From Herbaspirillum sp. Sphag64 (GTDB lineage: Bacteria; Pseudomonadota; Gammaproteobacteria; Burkholderiales; Burkholderiaceae_D), in NCBI RefSeq assembly GCF_014192645.1, contig NZ_JACHYE010000008.1, positions 124,001 to 188,000 of the forward strand: 64,000 nucleotides of DNA, in the 5' to 3' direction. Below are positions 1 through 8,255 of this stretch, piece by piece. The notes under the pieces are model-generated. The model was not told where the DNA came from and made no database searches. It was given only the letters and a program-made list of their open reading frames with translations. The position numbers and the translations under genes were made by a program. The first letter of the stretch is position 1, and the number at the start of each line of letters is the position of its first letter.

Positions 1-65
1 GTCTGTGCGGCAAGTTCTGCGATGCATGGAAAGCAGTAGCAGAGGCCCTGGGACACGTATTTTAA
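1..65 (+). CDS. 3' end of an upstream gene (partial, product unknown)
   Basis: Reading from base 3, the first 60 bases stay open for 20 codons (ending ...AVAEALGHVF) and stop with TAA at 63-65. The amino-acid mix looks like the C-terminal helix of a protein. The fragment is too short to name. It ends just before the ATG at 66, so it could be co-transcribed with the exonuclease III gene. It could also be a chance open frame. Confidence 0.3.
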   Translation, partial: LCGKFCDAWKAVAEALGHVF

Positions 66-110
66 ATGAATCAGGTATGCTACGCGCCTGACTTTTTCAT
101 GAGTTTCCCC

Positions 111-887
111 ATGCCAAAAATTGTTTCCGCCAACCTCAACGGTGTCCGCTCCGCCGCCAAGAAAGGTTTTTTCGAGTGGCTTGCCAAGGAATCTGCAGAC
201 TTTATCTGCGTCCAGGAACTGAAGGCACAGGAAGCTGACATGAGTCCCGAGTTTCTGGCGCCGGCAGGTTATGTCGGGCATTTCCACTATGCTCAGAAGA
301 AGGGCTACTCAGGCGTTGGCCTGTACAGCAAGCGCACGCCGAACGCCGTACGTATCGGCTTTGGAACGCCTGAATTCGATGATGAAGGTCGTTACGTGGA
401 ATGCGACTTTGGTGACCTGACCGTGATCTCCGTGTACTGCCCGTCAGGCTCTTCCAGCGAAGAGCGCCAGCAGGCTAAATTCCGCTTCATGGAGGTGTTC
501 TTGCCCCACCTGCAATCACTGGTGGCCAGCGGACGCGAGATTGTGATCTGTGGCGACTGGAATATTGCACACAAGGAAATCGATCTCAAGAACTGGAAGA
601 GCAATCAGAAAAACTCCGGTTTCCTGCCAGAGGAACGGGCGTGGATGACGCAACTCTTCGATCAGCTTGGCCTGGTTGACGTCTATCGTGTGCTACATCC
701 GCACACCACCGGCGATGCTTACACCTGGTGGAGCAACCGTGGTCAGGCCTGGGCCAACAATGTGGGATGGCGTATCGATTATCACGTCGCCACCGCTGGC
801 ATCGCGGGCAAGGCAACAACGGCAGCGATCTACAAGGAACAGCGTTTTTCCGACCATGCGCCACTGACGATCAGCTATCAGGATTGA
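111..887 (+). CDS. xth: exodeoxyribonuclease III
   Basis: AP endonuclease / 3'-5' exonuclease of the ExoIII family, acting in base-excision repair in the cytoplasm. The protein opens with the family signature (ISANLNGVRSA-like: VSANLNGVRSA), then QELKAQ with the metal-binding Glu, CGDWNIAH with the catalytic Asp/Asn, and ends with WRIDY and a SDHAPL motif carrying the catalytic His. From ATG 111 the product is 258 residues, the usual family size. An in-frame ATG at 66 would add 15 residues (MNQVCYAPDFFMSFP) unlike known N-termini, so I prefer 111, although no strong ribosome binding site marks either start. A hairpin terminator follows directly. The next gene is convergent. Confidence 0.95.
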   Translation: MPKIVSANLNGVRSAAKKGFFEWLAKESADFICVQELKAQEADMSPEFLAPAGYVGHFHYAQKKGYSGVGLYSKRTPNAVRIGFGTPEFDDEGRYVECDFGDLTVISVYCPSGSSSEERQQAKFRFMEVFLPHLQSLVASGREIVICGDWNIAHKEIDLKNWKSNQKNSGFLPEERAWMTQLFDQLGLVDVYRVLHPHTTGDAYTWWSNRGQAWANNVGWRIDYHVATAGIAGKATTAAIYKEQRFSDHAPLTISYQD

Positions 888-903
888 GTCAAACGGGACA
901 ACA

Positions 904-940
904 AAAAGCCCTCGTCACTGGATAAGTGACGAGGGCTTTT
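904..940. terminator. bidirectional rho-independent terminator between xth and topB
   Basis: A 15-bp inverted repeat (904-918 with 926-940) around a 7-base loop (tggataa) has A-rich and T-rich flanks on both sides. It can therefore end transcripts of xth on the + strand and of the convergent topoisomerase gene on the - strand. Confidence 0.85.
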
Positions 941-972
941 GCTTGGTACCACTAGCTCAGGTTAATGCAGAC

Positions 973-3630
973 TCAGGCGCTGGCGACCTTCTTGGGCGCA
1001 GCCTTGCGCACTGCAGGCTTCTTTGTGGCCGTCTTTGCGGCCGCCTTGGCAGCAGTTTTCGGTGCCGCCTTGGCAGCCGCTTTCTTCGGTGCTGGCGCAG
1101 CGGCTTCGTCGTCGCCGTCAGCTTGCGCCGCAGCCTTGCCCTTGGCCGGCGCCTTGGCTTTACGCTCCTCGAACTCGAAGCTGATCTTGCCATCCTTGGC
1201 ACGTGTCAGGAAGGCCTTGAACGGACGACGCGTACGCTGGGAAATAAATCCCGGCAACAGATCAGTCTTCCCTTCGTTCAACAACTTGGCCATCTGCTCG
1301 GGCAAAATTTCCTGCTGCAGGATGATGCGACCGCTACGGAAATCGCATGCCTTGGGCTTGGCAACCGTCTTTTCACAGACGTAGGCAAGTCCCATTTCAT
1401 ACACGCCACTTGCACATTTAGGGCAAGGGCCGAGCGGTGTCTGTTCGCTAAAATCAACGGCTTCACCGCCTTCGCCTTCACCGTCGTTCTGACCGAAATC
1501 AAACTCCAGCTTGAAGTTGTTGATTTCGTTATCACGCGAAATCTTCAAAATCGCGGCGAACGGTCGGCCCATCTTGGAACGGAAGCCCTGCAACGGACCA
1601 ATGGTGCGATTGGCCAGCAATTCCTCAACTTCAGGAATTTCAAACTGACGGCCACCGGGTACCTTGCTCATCGAGAATTCGCACTTGGTGCAGGCAAACC
1701 GACGATAGTTTTCCTTCACCACGCCGCCGCAATTCGGGCAAGGCGTTGCCAGAGTCGCGTAGTCGCCAGGAATCGTGTCGTTATCGTATTCCTTGGCGCG
1801 CTTGACGATAATCTGGGTCATCTGGGCAATCTCGCGCATGAACTCGTCGCGGCTGATCTTGCCACGCTCCATCTGCGCCAGTTTCTGCTCCCATTCACCG
1901 GTCAGTTCCGGTTCGGTCAGCTCGTCCACACCCAGACCATGCAGCAAGGTCATCAGCTGGAAGGCCTTGGCAGTCGGCATCATTTCGCGGCCTTCGCGTA
2001 ACAGATACTTTTCGTTGAGCAAGCCCTCGATGATGGCAGCACGCGTGGCCGGTGTGCCCAGCCCCTTGCCAGCCATCGCCTCGCGCAGCTCGTCCGAATC
2101 GATCAGTTTGCCGGCGCCTTCCATGGCTGACAGCAGCGTCGCTTCGGTGTAGCGTGCAGGCGGCTTGGTCACCAGACCATTGGCGGTGACCTTGTCGGTC
2201 TTGACCTTTTCATCCTTGGCAACGGCCACCAGCGTGCCGCTGTTTTCATCCTTCTCATCGACCACGTCCTTGCCGTAGATCGCCAGCCAGCCCGGATTGG
2301 TCATGACCTTGCCTTCGGTCTTGAACTGATGACCGGAGACTTCGGTGTAACGCGTGGTGACCTGGAATTCGGCCGCCGGGAAGAATACCGCCATGAAACG
2401 ACGGGTCACCAGGTCGTACAGCTTTTGCTCTGGCTCTGACAGATTCTTCGGTACCTGGGTGGTCGGAATGATCGCAAAGTGATCGCTGATCTTGGTGTTG
2501 TCAAAAATGCGCTTGTTCGGTTTGACCCAACCCTTGTTCAGAATTTGCGCTGCAAATTGCTGGTAGTTATTGTTTTCGGACACGGCTTCCAGCGTCTGCT
2601 TGACGGTCTGCAGATAATCTTCTGGCAGATGGCGCGAGTCGGTACGCGGGTAGGTCAGTACTTTGTGCTTTTCGTACAGGGCTTGCGCCAGGCCGAGCGT
2701 GTTCTTGGCCGAAAAACCAAAGCGGGAGTTCGCTTCGCGCTGCAGGCTCGTCAGATCAAACAGACCTGGTGCCATTTGTGTGGTCGGTTTGGATTCTTCC
2801 GTAACGTTGCCGATCTTGCCGCGGCAGGCAGCCACGATGGATTCAGCAGCAGCCTTGCTCCACAGGCGCTCAGGCCGTTTTTCGGGATCAGCTTCGTCCT
2901 TCTTGTGCTGCTTGTCCAGCCAGCGCCCTTCGTAGATACCAGCAGCGCAGACAAACTCGGCGCGCACTTCCCAGTAATCCCGGGGTACGAATTTTTTGAT
3001 CTTTTCTTCGCGCTCAACCACGATCGACAAGGTCGGTGTCTGCACACGACCAACCGTCGTCAGGTAAAAACCGCCTTCCTTGGAGTTGAACGCCGTCATC
3101 GCACGGGTACCGTTGATGCCGATCAGCCAGTCAGCTTCACTGCGGCAACGGGCGGCGTCGGCCAGCGGTAACATGTCTTCGTCACGACGCAGATTGGCGA
3201 AGCCTTCGCGAATTGCGTTTGGCGTCATCGACTGCAGCCAGAGCCGTTGTACCGGCTGCTTGGCTTTGGTGTATTGCGCAATCAGACGGAAAATCAGTTC
3301 ACCTTCGCGGCCCGCGTCGCAGGCGTTGATCAAGCCGGTGACATCCTTGCGCTTGATCAGTCGGGACAATGCTTTCAGGCGTGATTCAGTCTTGGCGATC
3401 GGGTTCAGCGCGAAATGCGGCGGAATCATGGGCAAGTGCGTAAAGGTCCACTTGCCGCGTTTGACGTCGTACTCCTCAGGCACCGCGATTTCCAGCAGGT
3501 GACCGACGGCGGAGGACAGGACGTATTCATCGGATTCGAAATACTCATCGTGCTTGGTAAAGCCGCCGAGGGTCTTCGCGATGTCATTCGCGACAGAGGG
3601 CTTCTCGGCAATGATGAGGGTCTTGCTCAT
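973..3630 (-). CDS. topB: DNA topoisomerase III (type IA) with basic C-terminal tail
   Basis: Type IA topoisomerase that relaxes or decatenates DNA through a 5'-phosphotyrosine intermediate. The Toprim domain is at the N-terminus (IIAEKPSV at 6-13, ACDAGREGE at 103-111). The strand-cleaving tyrosine is Tyr327 in TYPRTDS. Later come VGRVQTPTL-type fold motifs, then two zinc-ribbon/topo-C repeats (CPNC...CTKC and CPKC...C). The last ~80 residues are a Lys/Ala/Pro tail (KAAAK, KTATKKPAVRK) like bacterial histone-H1 or the tails of betaproteobacterial topoisomerases. At 885 residues it is longer than E. coli TopB (about 650) because of the zinc ribbons and tail. It sits downstream of dprA and smg on the same strand, where many betaproteobacteria carry a topoisomerase gene. 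The symbol is assigned by family and not by orthology to E. coli topB. Confidence 0.93.
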   Translation of the reverse strand: MSKTLIIAEKPSVANDIAKTLGGFTKHDEYFESDEYVLSSAVGHLLEIAVPEEYDVKRGKWTFTHLPMIPPHFALNPIAKTESRLKALSRLIKRKDVTGLINACDAGREGELIFRLIAQYTKAKQPVQRLWLQSMTPNAIREGFANLRRDEDMLPLADAARCRSEADWLIGINGTRAMTAFNSKEGGFYLTTVGRVQTPTLSIVVEREEKIKKFVPRDYWEVRAEFVCAAGIYEGRWLDKQHKKDEADPEKRPERLWSKAAAESIVAACRGKIGNVTEESKPTTQMAPGLFDLTSLQREANSRFGFSAKNTLGLAQALYEKHKVLTYPRTDSRHLPEDYLQTVKQTLEAVSENNNYQQFAAQILNKGWVKPNKRIFDNTKISDHFAIIPTTQVPKNLSEPEQKLYDLVTRRFMAVFFPAAEFQVTTRYTEVSGHQFKTEGKVMTNPGWLAIYGKDVVDEKDENSGTLVAVAKDEKVKTDKVTANGLVTKPPARYTEATLLSAMEGAGKLIDSDELREAMAGKGLGTPATRAAIIEGLLNEKYLLREGREMMPTAKAFQLMTLLHGLGVDELTEPELTGEWEQKLAQMERGKISRDEFMREIAQMTQIIVKRAKEYDNDTIPGDYATLATPCPNCGGVVKENYRRFACTKCEFSMSKVPGGRQFEIPEVEELLANRTIGPLQGFRSKMGRPFAAILKISRDNEINNFKLEFDFGQNDGEGEGGEAVDFSEQTPLGPCPKCASGVYEMGLAYVCEKTVAKPKACDFRSGRIILQQEILPEQMAKLLNEGKTDLLPGFISQRTRRPFKAFLTRAKDGKISFEFEERKAKAPAKGKAAAQADGDDEAAAPAPKKAAAKAAPKTAAKAAAKTATKKPAVRKAAPKKVASA

Positions 3631-3874
3631 AAATATGATCTCAATAGAGGAGGCGAAAAGAAGTCGAACGCTCAGTCGATTGCAACTTTTTCAATGCTTA
3701 CCAGCACAAAATTGTGACATCCGATTCGACATTCGCATTGCATCTTGGCAATACGCTTTTTATATACTAGCCAATATTCGGCGATTGCGGGGGGAATGAT
3801 AAGCGCGTTGCGGCGCAAACGGCAAGCGCAATGGCTTGCCTGTGGCTACCGACAGACGGCCCGGGACAGTAACT

Positions 3875-4351
3875 TCAGTGCAGGAGACGCGGTTCGGTCT
3901 CGTCTTCGTCGAGAAACAACTCGTCGAACATCAAGCCATCCGGTTCTTTTCCCTGACTCCACAACACCATCAGAACGATGACTTTGACCTTCTCGAGTGA
4001 GACTGGTGCTTCGCCAACGGCAAGCGCACGTTCAATCACGATCTCACGCTGGATGGCATTGAGCATCTTGGCCGACTCGAGAAACTGGATGAAGCCAACA
4101 GCTTCCGTACCCAGCACATCCATCTCTTGCTGCGCATACACACGAATGCCAAAAGAGAAAGCGGTCTGTTGGGGATATTGGACGGCGAATTCGTGATTGG
4201 CTTCTTCCAGATCGGTCAGCCAACCAAGTGCCTTGGAGATTTCTTCTTCTTCAAAACCGATCGCGGACAGCTTCTTGACCAAGGCTGCTGGTTCAGGGCA
4301 GGCGTCGGGGCGATAGTAGGTTTCGTACAGATAAACAAGGACGTCAAACAT
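3875..4351 (-). CDS. smg: Smg family protein (DUF494)
   Basis: A 158-residue acidic protein opening [13 protein letters not shown], the recognisable start of the Smg/DUF494 family. It has the usual family length. Function is not established; the gene is conserved beside dprA (smf) in many proteobacteria, as here, 180 bases downstream of dprA and upstream of the topoisomerase gene. It contains no signal peptide or membrane segment. The call rests on the N-terminal signature, size and context. Confidence 0.88.
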   Translation of the reverse strand: MFDVLVYLYETYYRPDACPEPAALVKKLSAIGFEEEEISKALGWLTDLEEANHEFAVQYPQQTAFSFGIRVYAQQEMDVLGTEAVGFIQFLESAKMLNAIQREIVIERALAVGEAPVSLEKVKVIVLMVLWSQGKEPDGLMFDELFLDEDETEPRLLH

Positions 4352-4533
4352 GGCTCTACTCTATCGCGAAGGTTGAGACAACACAAGTCTGCGAGATGAG
4401 TATGGCAGGATTTTGGGATTCGCGCTCAAGATCTTACGGTGTTGCTGTCTGGTTACTCTTGAATCATAGCGATCTTGCCAACACCTTTATCTATAAGGGT
4501 TTCAAGCTTGACATCGTGTCGCGAATGACAACA

Positions 4534-5652
4534 TTACTGGAGACGTCGATAACGTCCTCCGGGCAGGGCCTCCACCAAGCCCTCCAACTCCAGCATCAAC
4601 AAACGTGCATGTAGATTGGCCGCATCCATTGCACTGCGCGCACTGAGACTATCAACATCAATTGGATCGAAACCGATGAAGTTCAGCAAGGGTTCATCGA
4701 TGCCGGGTAGCAATGATGGATCATGTGGCTTCGCTAACGCATTGTTCGGTAAAGGCAGCTGACCAAGCTCACTGAGAATGTCATCAATCGACTCGGCCAG
4801 CTTGGCCCCTTGCTTGATCAGTAAATGACATCCCTTGGATAAAGGCGCATGGATCGAGCCGGGAATGGCGAGTACATCACGCCCTTGCTCAGCGGCCATC
4901 CTGGCAGTGATCAACGACCCGGACCGTGCTGCTGCCTCGACCACCAGCACGGCCCTTGCCAACCCGGAAATGATGCGATTGCGACGTGGAAAGTTAGCCG
5001 CCAGTGGCGGCATCCCCAACGGATACTCGCTCACAATACAGCCCGAGCCCGACTCTGCCAGCCGCTGCGCCAGAGCGATGTTGCGTTGTGGATAGCTGAT
5101 GTCGATCCCGGTCCCAAGCACGGCCACTGTACCGCCAATCCCACGCAGAGCGCCCTCATGTGCGGCCGCATCAATGCCCAGCGCCAGACCCGAGATCACC
5201 ACGACACCGGCTTCACTCATCGCCTGCGAAAAACGTTCTGCATGCAGCAGACCTTGTGCAGTCGCATTGCGGCTACCGACGACTGCTACGCCGACGGTAC
5301 TGAGCAGTTCGGTGCATCCCTTCAGATATAGCAAGATCGGGGGATCAGCAATGTGGCGCAACAGCGGCGGATAATCCGGATCGCCGATGGTCATGATGCG
5401 ATGCCCGGGCAGAGCAGCCCAGTCCAATGCCTTGTCAACACGCTGCTGCAATGACGCAGAGACTGGCGCGGTGAGCACGTTGACCTGCGCCTCAGAGACG
5501 ATCTCGCCCAGTCGCCGCGCACTGGCCTGCAGGATCATCGAGGGATGTTCAAACTGTGTCAACAAACGACGCAATCCGGAGATACTGACGCCATCGCGCA
5601 AGCACAACTGCAGCCAGGGGTTGAGCTGCTTGTCTTGTTCGGAAACGGCCAT
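4534..5652 (-). CDS. dprA: DNA-processing protein DprA (DNA protecting protein)
   Basis: Loads RecA on incoming single-stranded DNA during natural transformation. It has the DprA Rossmann-like core: VAVVGSRNAT, then SGLALGIDAAAHEGAL, then FPRRNRIISGL, and a small winged-helix-like C-terminal part (residues ~300-372). An N-terminal helical domain of about 80 residues precedes the core. I start at ATG 5652 because GAGGAG lies 6 bases upstream on the - strand; the frame is open to an ATG at 5676, which would lie upstream of that ribosome binding site. It is divergent from def, with about 245 bases of shared upstream region, and is followed by smg. Confidence 0.95.
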   Translation of the reverse strand: MAVSEQDKQLNPWLQLCLRDGVSISGLRRLLTQFEHPSMILQASARRLGEIVSEAQVNVLTAPVSASLQQRVDKALDWAALPGHRIMTIGDPDYPPLLRHIADPPILLYLKGCTELLSTVGVAVVGSRNATAQGLLHAERFSQAMSEAGVVVISGLALGIDAAAHEGALRGIGGTVAVLGTGIDISYPQRNIALAQRLAESGSGCIVSEYPLGMPPLAANFPRRNRIISGLARAVLVVEAAARSGSLITARMAAEQGRDVLAIPGSIHAPLSKGCHLLIKQGAKLAESIDDILSELGQLPLPNNALAKPHDPSLLPGIDEPLLNFIGFDPIDVDSLSARSAMDAANLHARLLMLELEGLVEALPGGRYRRLQ

Positions 5653-5896
5653 ATCGGGCTCCTCATGTGAAGGCATGTCGCACAGGGCAAAGCCTGCGGC
5701 GCTGGGGTAGGCATGCTAGAATTTGCTTCGTGCTGTCGGCGACGCACAAGCGGTGGGAAAGACTGGAAATTGGTGAAATCCTGAATCCAGCGAGAAAATA
5801 TGTTGCGATAATGACAACTTTTATATTCTGCCCACAATCCCTTTTACTTGCAATCACAACTCTCTGTTCTGCCGCGTGATGCGGCGATTAACTCGT

Positions 5897-6418
5897 ATGG
5901 CCTTGCTGAATATTCTTCGTTATCCTGACCCGCGTCTGCACAAAGTCGCCAAACCCGTGACCGTGTTCGACGAGCGTCTCAAGCAGCTGGTCGCTGACAT
6001 GGCTGACACCATGTATGAAGCACCCGGCGTTGGTCTGGCCGCTACTCAGGTGGATGTGCATGAGCAGATCGTGGTAATTGACGTGTCTGACAGCGGCAAG
6101 GAATTGCGTGTGCTGATCAACCCCGAGATCCTCTGGGCCAGTGAAGAAAAGCAGCTCTACGATGAAGGCTGCCTGTCAGTGCCTGGCATCTATGATGGCG
6201 TGGAGCGTCCGGCGCAAGTGAAGGTGCGCGCGCAGGATACCGATGGCAAGTCATTTGAAGTGGAAGCCGACGGCTTGCTGGCCGTGTGCATTCAGCACGA
6301 AATGGATCACCTCAAGGGCAAGGTGTTCGTCGAGTACCTGTCACCGCTGAAACGCAATCGCATCAAGACCAAACTGCAAAAGGAAGAGCGGGAGCAGCAG
6401 CGCGCTGGAGCACGTTGA
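5897..6418 (+). CDS. def: peptide deformylase
   Basis: Removes the formyl group from N-terminal formyl-methionine of nascent proteins; a metal-dependent cytoplasmic enzyme. All three family motifs are present: [16 protein letters not shown] (metal-binding Cys) and QHEMDH (HEXXH with two metal-binding His). The start [18 protein letters not shown] matches the family, so I use ATG 5897; in-frame GTG 5876 and ATG 5879 would add seven residues. The product is 173 residues. In most proteobacteria fmt follows def, but here a terminator and a reverse-strand gene follow, so fmt has been moved elsewhere or lost from this site. Confidence 0.97.
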   Translation: MALLNILRYPDPRLHKVAKPVTVFDERLKQLVADMADTMYEAPGVGLAATQVDVHEQIVVIDVSDSGKELRVLINPEILWASEEKQLYDEGCLSVPGIYDGVERPAQVKVRAQDTDGKSFEVEADGLLAVCIQHEMDHLKGKVFVEYLSPLKRNRIKTKLQKEEREQQRAGAR

Positions 6419-6455
6419 TCTGCGCGGCGAATACGATTCGCCTCCCGAAAAGACG

Positions 6456-6485
6456 AAAGGCCTGCACATCATTGCAGGCCTTTTT
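6456..6485 (+). terminator. rho-independent terminator after def
   Basis: An 11-bp stem (6456-6466 with 6473-6483) rich in GC, a loop of 6 bases (catcat) and a run of five T at 6481-6485. It lies 38 bases after the def stop. Confidence 0.85.
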
Positions 6486-6501
6486 ACTCATAGGACCGGT
6501 A

Positions 6502-7584
6502 TCAGCGTGCTACGAAACGGTACACCTGGTCGGCATCCAGACGTCGTTCCAGTAGACCATCAAACCAGAGCTTGTGCAGATGCGCTAAGGCTTCACCCAG
6601 CGCGAAGCTGAGCTGATGCGTATCCAGTGGCCGCTTGAACATCACAGGCAGAATATCGACAGCCGACTGCGTAGTAACACAGGCTGCCAAGACCTCCTCC
6701 AGCCGCGCCCGATGATGCGCAAGCAATTGCGCAATGCGGGTATGCGCACCACGGAATGGCTTGCCATGCGATGGCAGGATCAAGACACCTGCTGCCACAC
6801 CAACATCCAGATATTTTTGTAATGACTCCATGTATTGCTGCACCGGATTAGCCAGCGGCTCAATCGCAAATACCGACACATTGGTAGAAATGCGCGGCAA
6901 CAGCATGTCACCGGAGATCAGGATCTGATCCTGCTCGGCATACAAGGACACATGTTCCGGTGAGTGACCAAAGCCGGTAATCACACGCCACTCACGCACC
7001 TGCTCACCAACACCAATACGGACGCGCTGACCATCCTGCAAACGGATATAGGACAGTGGCACGCTCGGCACCAGATCCTGATAATAATGATTGCGTCCCT
7101 GCAGCTTGGTTACCAGAGCCGCATCGGTAAGACCATGCGCACGGAAGTGTGGTCCTGCCGCGCTGCCATCAGCACCAGGCAGGCCTGCCGACATCAGTCG
7201 CGCAAAGGCATATTCCCCAGCGCTCATCCAACACGGAGCCAACCAGCGCCGACACAGCCAGTCCGCCAGCCCCACATGGTCAGGATGACAATGCGTGACC
7301 AGCACGCGCACAATCGGCAAGCCACGCAACTGTGAGGCAAAGATGTTCTCCCAGCTGGCGCGCGTAGCATCGGTGGCGATGCCACAGTCAATTGCGGTCC
7401 AACCATGAACGCGACCATTCGGGGTCTCGATCTCGTCTTCCAGCAGCCACAGATTAATGTGGTCCAGCGCAAAGGGCAAACCCATACGCAACCACAACAC
7501 GCCGGGCGCGACTTCCAGGGTGGTACCAAGTTCAGGCAAGCGGTCGCCGAAGGTATAGTCAAGCTGGGCTTCAAGAGGGTTCAT
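6502..7584 (-). CDS. MBL-fold metallo-hydrolase
   Basis: Metallo-beta-lactamase fold protein of 360 residues. The metal-binding motif THCHPDHVG is near residue 97, with later ligands in GFGHSPEHV, a GDMLLP aspartate and an SHGKPF histidine. The last ~80 residues form an extra helical C-terminal domain with the winged-helix look of MBL proteins related to CoA or lactone hydrolases. It is divergent from liuR, and the 20-bp LiuR-type palindrome sits in the shared intergenic region, so it may belong to the same regulon; a thioesterase-like role in acyl-CoA metabolism is inference only. Substrate unknown. Confidence 0.82.
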   Translation of the reverse strand: MNPLEAQLDYTFGDRLPELGTTLEVAPGVLWLRMGLPFALDHINLWLLEDEIETPNGRVHGWTAIDCGIATDATRASWENIFASQLRGLPIVRVLVTHCHPDHVGLADWLCRRWLAPCWMSAGEYAFARLMSAGLPGADGSAAGPHFRAHGLTDAALVTKLQGRNHYYQDLVPSVPLSYIRLQDGQRVRIGVGEQVREWRVITGFGHSPEHVSLYAEQDQILISGDMLLPRISTNVSVFAIEPLANPVQQYMESLQKYLDVGVAAGVLILPSHGKPFRGAHTRIAQLLAHHRARLEEVLAACVTTQSAVDILPVMFKRPLDTHQLSFALGEALAHLHKLWFDGLLERRLDADQVYRFVAR

Positions 7585-7643
7585 AGGTCATCTGTCGCAG
7601 GAAAATTGGCAAATTGACAAAAATGTGTTTGGTGAAATCACCA

Positions 7644-7672
7644 TTTTCATTTTCGCCAGAGCAGCCTACAAT
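7644..7672 (+). promoter_or_regulatory. putative sigma-70 promoter of liuR
   Basis: TTTTCA (7644-7649) and TACAAT (7667-7672) are separated by 17 bases. The predicted start site near 7679 falls inside the palindromic operator, as expected for a repressed, autoregulated gene. The -35 matches only 4 of 6 consensus bases. Confidence 0.45.
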
Positions 7673-7674
7673 AT

Positions 7675-7694
7675 ACTTTACGTTAACGTAAAGT
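7675..7694. promoter_or_regulatory. LiuR operator (perfect 20-bp palindrome)
   Basis: The 20 bases ACTTTACGTTAACGTAAAGT are their own reverse complement. They lie 16 bases before the liuR start codon and about 90 bases from the divergent MBL gene. The core ACGTTAACGT recurs upstream of liuA, which identifies it as the site of the local MerR-type regulator. This agrees with the known habit of LiuR to bind palindromes in front of liu genes. Confidence 0.82.
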
Positions 7695-7710
7695 GCCACT
7701 ACGGAGCATC

Positions 7711-8142
7711 ATGCCGACTTACACCATTACCGAGCTGGCGAAAGAGTTCGATATCACGCCGCGCACGATCCGATTCTACGAAGACCAGGGCTTGCTCAGT
7801 CCCAAGCGGGAAGGCAGTGGTGGTCGTAACCGGATCTATCCGGCACGCGAAAGAACCCGCCTGAAGCTAACCTTGCGTGGCAAGCGATTGGGTCTGACGC
7901 TGCTGGAAATCAAGAGCCTGGTTGATATGTACGAGTCTCCCAAGGACACCGAGACGCAATTGCAACGCTTTCTCGGCGTGCTGGCACAGCATCGCGAAAA
8001 GCTCGAACGGCAGCGCGAAGATCTGGAAACCACGCTGGCGGAAATTGCTGCTCACGAAGCTGAATGCATGCAACTGCTAAAGCAGACGACGCCAGCAAAA
8101 GCGAGCGGAAAACGCGCAGCTGCCCTACCTAAATCAGCCTGA
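7711..8142 (+). CDS. liuR: MerR family transcriptional regulator of leucine degradation
   Basis: MerR-type DNA-binding protein. The helix-turn-helix and wing occupy residues 1-70 ([26 protein letters not shown], read in two pieces: [10 protein letters not shown] and [13 protein letters not shown]), followed by a long coiled coil ([20 protein letters not shown]) for dimerisation and a short basic tail. There is no metal-binding Cys pair, which fits LiuR rather than metal-sensing members. ATG 7711 is preceded by CGGAG, so I choose it over the in-frame GTG at 7693, which lies inside the operator. It probably represses itself, the divergent MBL gene and the liu genes downstream. Confidence 0.9.
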   Translation: MPTYTITELAKEFDITPRTIRFYEDQGLLSPKREGSGGRNRIYPARERTRLKLTLRGKRLGLTLLEIKSLVDMYESPKDTETQLQRFLGVLAQHREKLERQREDLETTLAEIAAHEAECMQLLKQTTPAKASGKRAAALPKSA

Positions 8143-8156
8143 TAACCAGCGATCAT

Positions 8157-8172
8157 TTGACGTTAACGTTAA
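8157..8172. promoter_or_regulatory. second LiuR operator, upstream of liuA
   Basis: TTGACGTTAACGTTAA shares the core ACGTTAACGT with the palindrome before liuR and is symmetric except for one base pair. It lies 84 bases before the liuA start and includes a TTGACG that could serve as a -35 element. Confidence 0.75.
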
Positions 8173-8255
8173 TCAAGACGCGCATTGTCAATCAAGAACA
8201 ATCGTCTGCCACTGATCCATCATCAGAAACACCTAAAACCATCAAGGAGACACCC

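Noticed and set aside
943-2001. Long + strand open frame (352 codons) opposite topB
   Set aside because: It is the antisense shadow of the topoisomerase gene, whose motifs are clear. The shadow has no ribosome binding site and shows Arg/Leu/His-rich composition.
4352-4533. A LysM protein gene between dprA and smg, as in some proteobacteria
   Set aside because: The 182 bases contain no open frame with LysM motifs on either strand.
8157-8255. N-terminal extension of liuA by 33 codons
   Set aside because: It starts inside the LiuR operator and upstream of the AAGGAGA ribosome binding site; the natural N-terminus is at 8256.
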